The notes beneath the pieces were generated by a model. The model searched no databases and was not told the origin of the DNA. It worked only from the letters and a program-made list of their open reading frames with translations. Source: Rhipidocladum racemiflorum (Eukaryota > Streptophyta > Magnoliopsida > Poales > Poaceae). Taken from it: DNA of 64,000 nucleotides. Position 1 is the first letter of the stretch; each line of letters opens with the position of its first letter. Where the stretch lies: contig CM070585.1 of assembly GCA_036346355.1 (NCBI GenBank), positions 8,695,001 to 8,759,000 of the forward strand, in the 5' to 3' direction. Below are positions 58,341-64,000 of the stretch, piece after piece. The translations under genes were made by a program, and so were the position numbers.

Positions 58341-58778
58341 GGGGAAATTTGCGGTATTTTCTCGATTGATAGCTGGATTTGTTGTGAATTGAAGAGACAT
58401 TTCATGTTTGAACCAAGCAAAGAAAATGGACATAGCATTTCGTAATATAGATGGTGGAATTCATTGTAAGCACATATAGTAATGTGAAGCAACGTTTAGT
58501 GTTGGAACGAACAGAACAAAGGAGGACTTAGCATTTTGTAATAAAGACGGGGAATGCATGACGAGATGAAAGAGAACATACATATAATACCGTTGCATTG
58601 CATGCATAGAAAACAAGAAAAGAGACATGGTGCATACAGTTCGGTTCATTGCTAATGTTAGCCTTGGCGCTTGTACGGTACAAATGGCAACACGAACGAA
58701 CCATGAACGAAAAGTACAACTAGGATACATATGCGCCTTTTAGAATTAGAAAGAAGTCATGCTAGCTATCCTAGACCT
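58341..58778. other. Intergenic, no gene recognised
   Basis: Only short frames without motifs. Confidence 0.45.
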
Positions 58779-59740
58779 TATACGGAAGGATCCATCAGTG
58801 CCTCCCCCTTTAATTTTGCAAGGCTTAGGGCCTTGGCTTTCTTCCAATTTTCATAGCTTACAAAAATCATCATTGAGCTGGTCATAGGAAGGTACCTCAT
58901 CCGAGTCGCTGATGCCGTTGGCATCTGCCATAAAAAACATGCCGGTGAAGTCATCGCCGCCCTTATTCTTCTCTCATGGATCATTCTCGCCATCGTCACT
59001 CCAGGTCTCTGTGTCGAAGAGGTCGATGTCGTCGAGTGCGGTGAAGACACGGTGGAAGAGCTTCTTATTCTTGGAGAAGTTGCAGTACTTATTCTCACGC
59101 GCTGGCTCATGAGCTGGAGGCTTCTTGTTGCGGTTTTTATCGGTGTAGTCGTTATTGTCGGAACTGACAGAGTTGTTCTTGCTCTTCTCCAGCTTGGGGC
59201 AGTTAGACCGAATGTGGTTGGGGCCACCACACTCGAAGCAGGTTCCACCTCTCTTCCTCTCCTTCACCCTCTTGTATGCATGTGAAAATTTGTAGGCTAA
59301 GATGGCAAGCTCACACCCTGGAAATTTTTCCAATTGTTCATCGCTTAGTTCACAGAGAGCGGAGAGGAAAAAATCAAAAGAAAAATCAAAACAGGATCTA
59401 GCGGGATTGGTGACCAAGGCCATCGACTTCAACTTCGTCTTTCAAGAGACAATGTTGATCTCATGAGTCTTGAGTCGGGAATAAATCCTGTCAAGATTCA
59501 AGATCGATAAGTCCGTGGTGTCTTTGATGGTGGTCACTTTCATCTTCCATACCTGAAGATCAAGTGTAATCAAGAAATGACGGGCATTCTCTGTGTTAGA
59601 GTATGTGCAACCAACTGCACGAAGATCGCTCAAAATCTTTATAGAATGACCAAAGCACTCATCTAGGGTCTCACCAGCGTGCTATTCAAACTTATTGTAG
59701 TCACGCTTATACTGATCCTGTCTCACTGTCTTGATTTAGG
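58779..59740 (-). pseudogene. SIRE-like copia gag fragment
   Basis: Read on the - strand from about 59740, UBN2-type capsid sequence (Gly-Glu-Thr-Leu-Asp-Glu, then Leu-Gln-Val-Trp-Lys) leads into a 152-residue frame (59432-58974). That frame contains one CCHC zinc knuckle, Cys-Phe-Glu-Cys...His...Cys, at about 59247-59205, and an acidic tail. A stop at 59444-59442 and another at 58974-58972 break it. No protease or polymerase follows. The layout fits a copia gag, probably SIRE type. Confidence 0.75.
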
Positions 59741-59769
59741 TAGTGCCCTCATAGTAAGCATCGAGGGTC

Positions 59770-60413
59770 ACTTAGATCTAGTGAACATATTGTTCAATTT
59801 ATCACCCTATTACGCACAAACTAATGGACAGGCTGAGTCATCGAATAAAACTTTGATTAAGCTGATCAGACGGAAGATCGATGATAAGCCTTGGAGTTGG
59901 CATGCTACTTTGGTTGATGCATTGTGGTCGTATCGAATTGCATGTCATGGGGCTACTAAGGTTTCATCTTATCAGCTTGTGTATGGGCAAGAAGCAGTAT
60001 TGCCGATAGAAATCGGTATAAGCTCATTGAGAATTGCTAAACAAGATGAGTTATCGGCTCAGAATTACAAAGATTTATTAGCTGATAACTTAGATGATTT
60101 AGCAGAGTTGAGGCTACGAACATTGGAATGAATTGAGAAGAATAAAGCCAGAGTTGCAAGAGCTTACAACAAAAAAAGTTGTACCTAAGTCGTTTAATGA
60201 AGCCGATCTGGTTTAGAAAACGATCTTACCCGTTGGTTCAAAAAACAGTCGATATGGAAAGTGGTCTCTGACGTGGGAGGGACCATACAGAATTAATCGG
60301 TTAGTTCAAGGTAATTCATACGTCTTGAAAACTTTGGATGGTGAGGTATTCACTAAAGCTATTAATGAAAAATATTTGAGGAAGTGCGGCCCTAGTGTTT
60401 GGGTTGGATCCTA
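59770..60413 (+). pseudogene. Tat-lineage Gypsy integrase, C-terminal part
   Basis: The frame opens with Thr-Asn-Gly-Gln-Ala-Glu, which holds the catalytic Glu, at about 59818. It runs through Trp-x-Tyr-Arg and Gly-Gln-Glu-Ala-Val-Leu-Pro segments typical of Tat/Retand integrases. A stop lies at 60129-60131; further integrase sequence (Trp-Glu-Gly-Pro-Tyr) continues to the final stop at 60411. No chromodomain follows. Everything upstream of the last catalytic residue is missing. Confidence 0.85.
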
Positions 60414-60660
60414 ATTAGCTGGAGGAATTCAAAGATTGACCCACTGTAATTTTGAGATTTTGTTTAGCTGGTTAATACAAAAGGCCGAATTAACTCGCTG
60501 CTATTAATTTCGGTTGTATGGCTGATGAATATCATTGTCCTTAAAATAAAACCACACAAAATAAAAGCAGTTAAAACTAGTTAAATAGCCTGGCTATAAG
60601 TTACAGGATGATCATTGTGTTTAATCAATTGCGCAGTCGATTTATAAGTTCTTACGAAAT
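60414..60660 (+). other. Spacer between Tat pol and the antisense ORF
   Basis: AT-rich, non-coding; position is as expected inside a Tat element. Confidence 0.6.
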
Positions 60661-60670
60661 AAAGATGGGA

Positions 60671-63600
60671 TTAAAACATCGATCCTTTGACGAAAAGGAG
60701 GAGCGCAGCCGAAGCTTCAGCAATGATCTTCTGCACATCATTAAGAATGTTTTCATCTTCTTGTTGCGTGCCCGGGATGTCCTCAACTTTAGCCGATTGC
60801 TCCTCCATGGCTTCTACGGCTTTGGCTAAGGCGGCTCTTTGTGTCTTAACAGCCGATGAGGAGGAGGAGATAGCTTCGTTGGCCGCCTGAAGCTGGGCAT
60901 TCACTTTCCTTAGCTCGACTTCAATAGGTTTCTTGGTCAACTCGAGATTGGGGAGGGTTGCGCTAGCCTCCTTCAGCGCATTGGCTTTCTTGTCGTATGT
61001 TTTCTTGTGAGCCTTTGCATCGGCTACAAGAAAGTCCAATATGGCCTTGTCAGATACTTGGGCCAACTGGCGCTCAGTGCATGATCTCGCGGTGCACACT
61101 ATAAGTCCTTTTTATCGTCAAGGAAACAAACTTTAAGCAGCGCTTCTATAGTCGCCTCTGGGAGGTCGGGTTTGATCGCTTCCATAGCATCGCGCAGAGG
61201 CTGGGAGTTCTCCACCGGGGCGTCCGATGAAGTATGGATCAGCCCGAAGAAGTGCATAATACGAGCTTGGAGGTTGGAATCAGAAGCAACTTGCACAATT
61301 GCAGTTTCAGAGGCAGCAATGATCTTGTCGATTGGTGTCGACTGCCTTTCCTCGTTGAACTCTTCGTCAGCTTGGTCAAAACCTAGCAAATTGGCTACTT
61401 TTGACCTTGTTTTGGCCCGAGGGATGATGGCAGAAGATTTGACCGTTAAAGGGGTCAAGACTTCTGGTGTTAGTTGGCTTGGAGCCGGTGGAGGTACGTC
61501 TGTACTGTCCTTAGGATCTGGCAAAACTCCGGGGATGAATGAAGGAGGGAGATCACTTGGGTTTTCTGGTAAATCAGCATCGGTCGGTGGAGTAAACCGA
61601 GGAGGAGAGGATGCATGCTACAAGATTATTAGATTAATTAGCTGATAGAATATTGCGAGAGACTTCTAAAGGTGAAAAGATAAAATTACTACAAGATTAT
61701 TAGATTAATTAGCTGATAGAATGTTGCGAGAGACTTCTAAAGGTGAAAAGATAAAATTACTACCTTGACAGTAGCTGAGGTATGTGGAGAACTCTCGGTT
61801 GATTCTTCTCGAGTTGATGGAGTCAGTTTAGCGCCTTTCTTCGTGGTTCTCTTATAACGGCCACGTTTTGGTTCTAAAGAAACAAGGTCGGCGTTGAGTA
61901 ATTGCGATATAAATAGGAAAGAAATGCAAATGTCAGCTGATATAAAATGGATTTACTTTGTTGTATTTTCTCTAAATAGGAGAGATATGGAGCTTGAAGG
62001 CCTAGGGAGCCGGATGTATAGCTAGACAATGCAGGTTTGGTTGAGGAACGTTGCTTCTTACTGGATTGGCCAGATTCTGAAGGGTCATATGTGGGCCTCT
62101 TGCCCGATGCCTTAGTCTAAAAAGAAGAGAAGAGATTGATCAGTTTTAAGTCAAAAATATGGTGAGTGTTAGTACAAATCTACGTCAGCTAAAATACCTC
62201 GCCCATAATGTCAACTATACTCGTGTTAGTATAACCACATGAATTAGCCTCGTTGCTGGAAGTTGAAGTGCTGTAAACAGAATTAGTTGGTGAATAAGAG
62301 TCAGACAGTCCAGGGCAGAGATCGGTCACTAATTAGATATTGTTAGCTCTGCCAGAAAGATTGCTGCTGAAATTGTGGCCTACCAATTGATGAAGTCTAG
62401 AGAGCATTGGCTGTGAAGGAAGAATCGTGGCAAGCTCTGAAGCTAAAGATCATCGGTTATACTTAAAATTGTAGCTGCCGAGGAAGCTTTGCGAATCCTT
62501 TCCCTTGGGGTAAGCCAACTGAGCAAGAGAAGGTTTGGGATTACTTGCACAAAGCCGAGCTAGCAAGCATATACAGTTGGATGATAAAACTCGTATGAGG
62601 GATGGAATGTCCGATTCTTCGCATGCAGGCCAACTGACAATACCTTGGGGAAATAAAGAACTTAAATAGTTCAACTATTTCATCTGTCATGTCTGCACTG
62701 TCTGATGCCAAATGAATGAATGATGGATGTCAGAAGTTATCGGCTTCTCTGTATAGAAGAAATCGCTCAATGGAAAGTCTGCCTTGTCCAGCTGATAAAA
62801 GAAGGATATAAATTTCTTCACCCCAACAAGACTTAGTTTCATGTACTCCTCACTGCTACACAAGTCGTACTTTTCGCCAAAGGATCGGCTACTCCAGGAT
62901 TGGGGATATTGGCCCTCTGATATTTCTTTACTCAGAAAGTCGGTGGTTATGGTGCTGTCAATATCAAATTGTCGGCTGAAGGAGCTGTACAACCAACTCT
63001 GGAGAAACCACAAGGGTCTGCCCACGTTGCCGACTGAGTATTGCCCCTGTCCTATAAACAATCACCTTATGATAATATGCATCATCTGGTAAAAGGCCCC
63101 AAGAAACAATTTGCCCAGCGCTAGCCGACGGCCTTTTACCAGTTGTTCTGCCAGGATTAGGTAAACTTTTGTTGGTCCCAAAGAAGCTCCACAGAACAGA
63201 TCGGTCTAGCCACATGTTTATGAAGGATGCGTGCTCTTTGTTCGACACCGGTCCTGTCCCATTTTCTCATGTAAATACAGACTCCAACCTTCTCCTTTGG
63301 TAGAGATTAGTTTGTACTCTGGATTGGCACTAAAAGTCGATAGTTGATCTCCATCGGGCCTGAGACAGCATAGCATGACTACATCTAATAGGGTTGGGCC
63401 AATGAGACCTGGTTGAAGCATGAAGGCATTAAAGGTGTTCGACCAGAAATAGCAGGCTGTGGCTACATCGACTCGTTGGTTTGAGGGTCGGTTAAGGGTA
63501 GTGGGAAGCATTCTGCTATATCGATTTGCTCCCACAATGGCATTTTCTCAGTAGCTACTCTTATGTACCAGTCTTTCCATCATTTAAGTGCGATCGACCA

Positions 63601-63911
63601 GGAACGGAAACTCTTGCTCCATCCTTCTATATTATACTCGGGAGCTAACAGAGGCAATCTAGGAATTTCTTCGCTGATCACTACTATCGGCTCTAGATTA
63701 CCGATTGGGCCTAAGCAATACTGAGAGTCCTTATCAAGTTTAGGGATAAGTACCTAGTTAGGATCCATCGAAGTGAGCCAACAAAGGAGGAAGATTGTGA
63801 AGGTTGGAGGAAGGATGCTCGAAGCCGATTGCAGAGAAGATGAGAGCAAGTGCGCGTGAAAATGACGGATGGGTAAGCCTCGTATTTATAAGGGGGTGGA
63901 TCCTGTGGCAA
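60671..63911 (-). pseudogene. Antisense ORF of a Tat element: plant mobile domain (aminotransferase-like) protein, with introns, broken
   Basis: Read on the - strand, 63535-62690 carries a plant-mobile-domain core in several frames (Tyr-Phe-Trp-Ser-Asn, then His-Ala-Ser-Phe-Ile-Asn-Met-Trp-Leu-Asp). Lys/Ser-rich exons follow (about 62117-62000 and 61875-61764, the latter ending in AAG|GTAGTA). A Pro-rich exon starts after an acceptor TAG at about 61621, and a coiled-coil-like end, rich in Ala, Glu, Lys and Gln, spans 61099-60671. Tat Gypsy elements are known to carry such an antisense ORF between pol and the 3' LTR. Here it has stops and frameshifts. Exon limits are partly guessed. The start lies near 63911 or beyond; the LTR is outside the window. 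Confidence 0.7.
61620..61761. repeat. 71-bp tandem duplication
   Basis: Two adjacent copies, 61620-61690 and 61691-61761, differ at one base (A versus G). They lie in what appears to be an intron of the antisense ORF. Confidence 0.92.
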
Positions 63912-64000
63912 AGGCGTGTAATTCTCAATAACTTTTTGCTACGGTTAATGCGAAGGGGTGTACGGTCTTATGGTTACGCGGGAAAATAACTGCAACTGGC

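Noticed and set aside
58778..59248. 156-residue Ser/Thr-rich - strand frame
   Set aside because: It overlaps the zinc-knuckle frame of the SIRE-like gag in another phase and shows only low-complexity sequence.

Overview
This is plant nuclear DNA, almost certainly from a grass (Poaceae). The evidence is Stowaway MITEs of grass type, SIRE, Tekay and Tat LTR retrotransposons, and a four-exon group A bZIP gene that resembles rice TRAB1. I cannot name the genus. Two genes look intact: a single-exon SMI1/KNR4 (SUKH)-like protein gene on the + strand (31348-32523), and an ABF/ABI5/TRAB1-type bZIP gene on the - strand (49291-52745, four exons, 354 residues). Nearly everything else is transposable-element sequence in various states of decay.

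Layout. 1-1481 is the end of a SIRE-like LTR. 1482-23710 is a three-level nest. A broken Ty1/copia element (A) carries a 3.9 kb Gypsy solo LTR (C, target-site duplication CTATA). C is in turn split by a 12.7 kb Tekay chromovirus (B, - strand, two 3523 bp LTRs, duplication AGTAC). 25.0-28.8 kb holds a Harbinger-like MITE and SIRE-derived sequence on the - strand, cut by a 635 bp Gypsy solo LTR (duplication AACTT). 28.86-31.02 kb is a decayed copia 3' half (E) whose LTR ends about 180 bp before the TATA box of the SUKH-like gene. 32.5-36.7 kb is intergenic and contains a (TC)29 tract. 36697-43308 is a copia element (D, - strand, duplication GTTTC) with no recognisable gag. 43.3-46.2 kb holds a hAT MITE, an LTR-like stretch and a Gypsy LTR.

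The bZIP locus (47.7-55.4 kb) is bracketed by two inverted copies of a 0.7-1.0 kb repeat array. Outside these lie two inverted copies of a hairpin-rich repeat. Further MITEs (hAT, two Stowaway) lie to the right. The last 5 kb carries a SIRE gag fragment (- strand), a Tat-lineage Gypsy integrase end (+ strand), and the antisense plant-mobile-domain ORF that Tat elements carry downstream of pol.

I found no cellular pathway, CRISPR array, tRNA or rRNA. The two host genes show no sign of working together. The structures most worth a second look are the mirrored repeats around the bZIP gene, the gag-less copia with a motif-rich 2.3 kb leader, and the peculiar small differences between paired LTRs. 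The coding state of the elements was read by eye; all pairwise identities remain to be computed.
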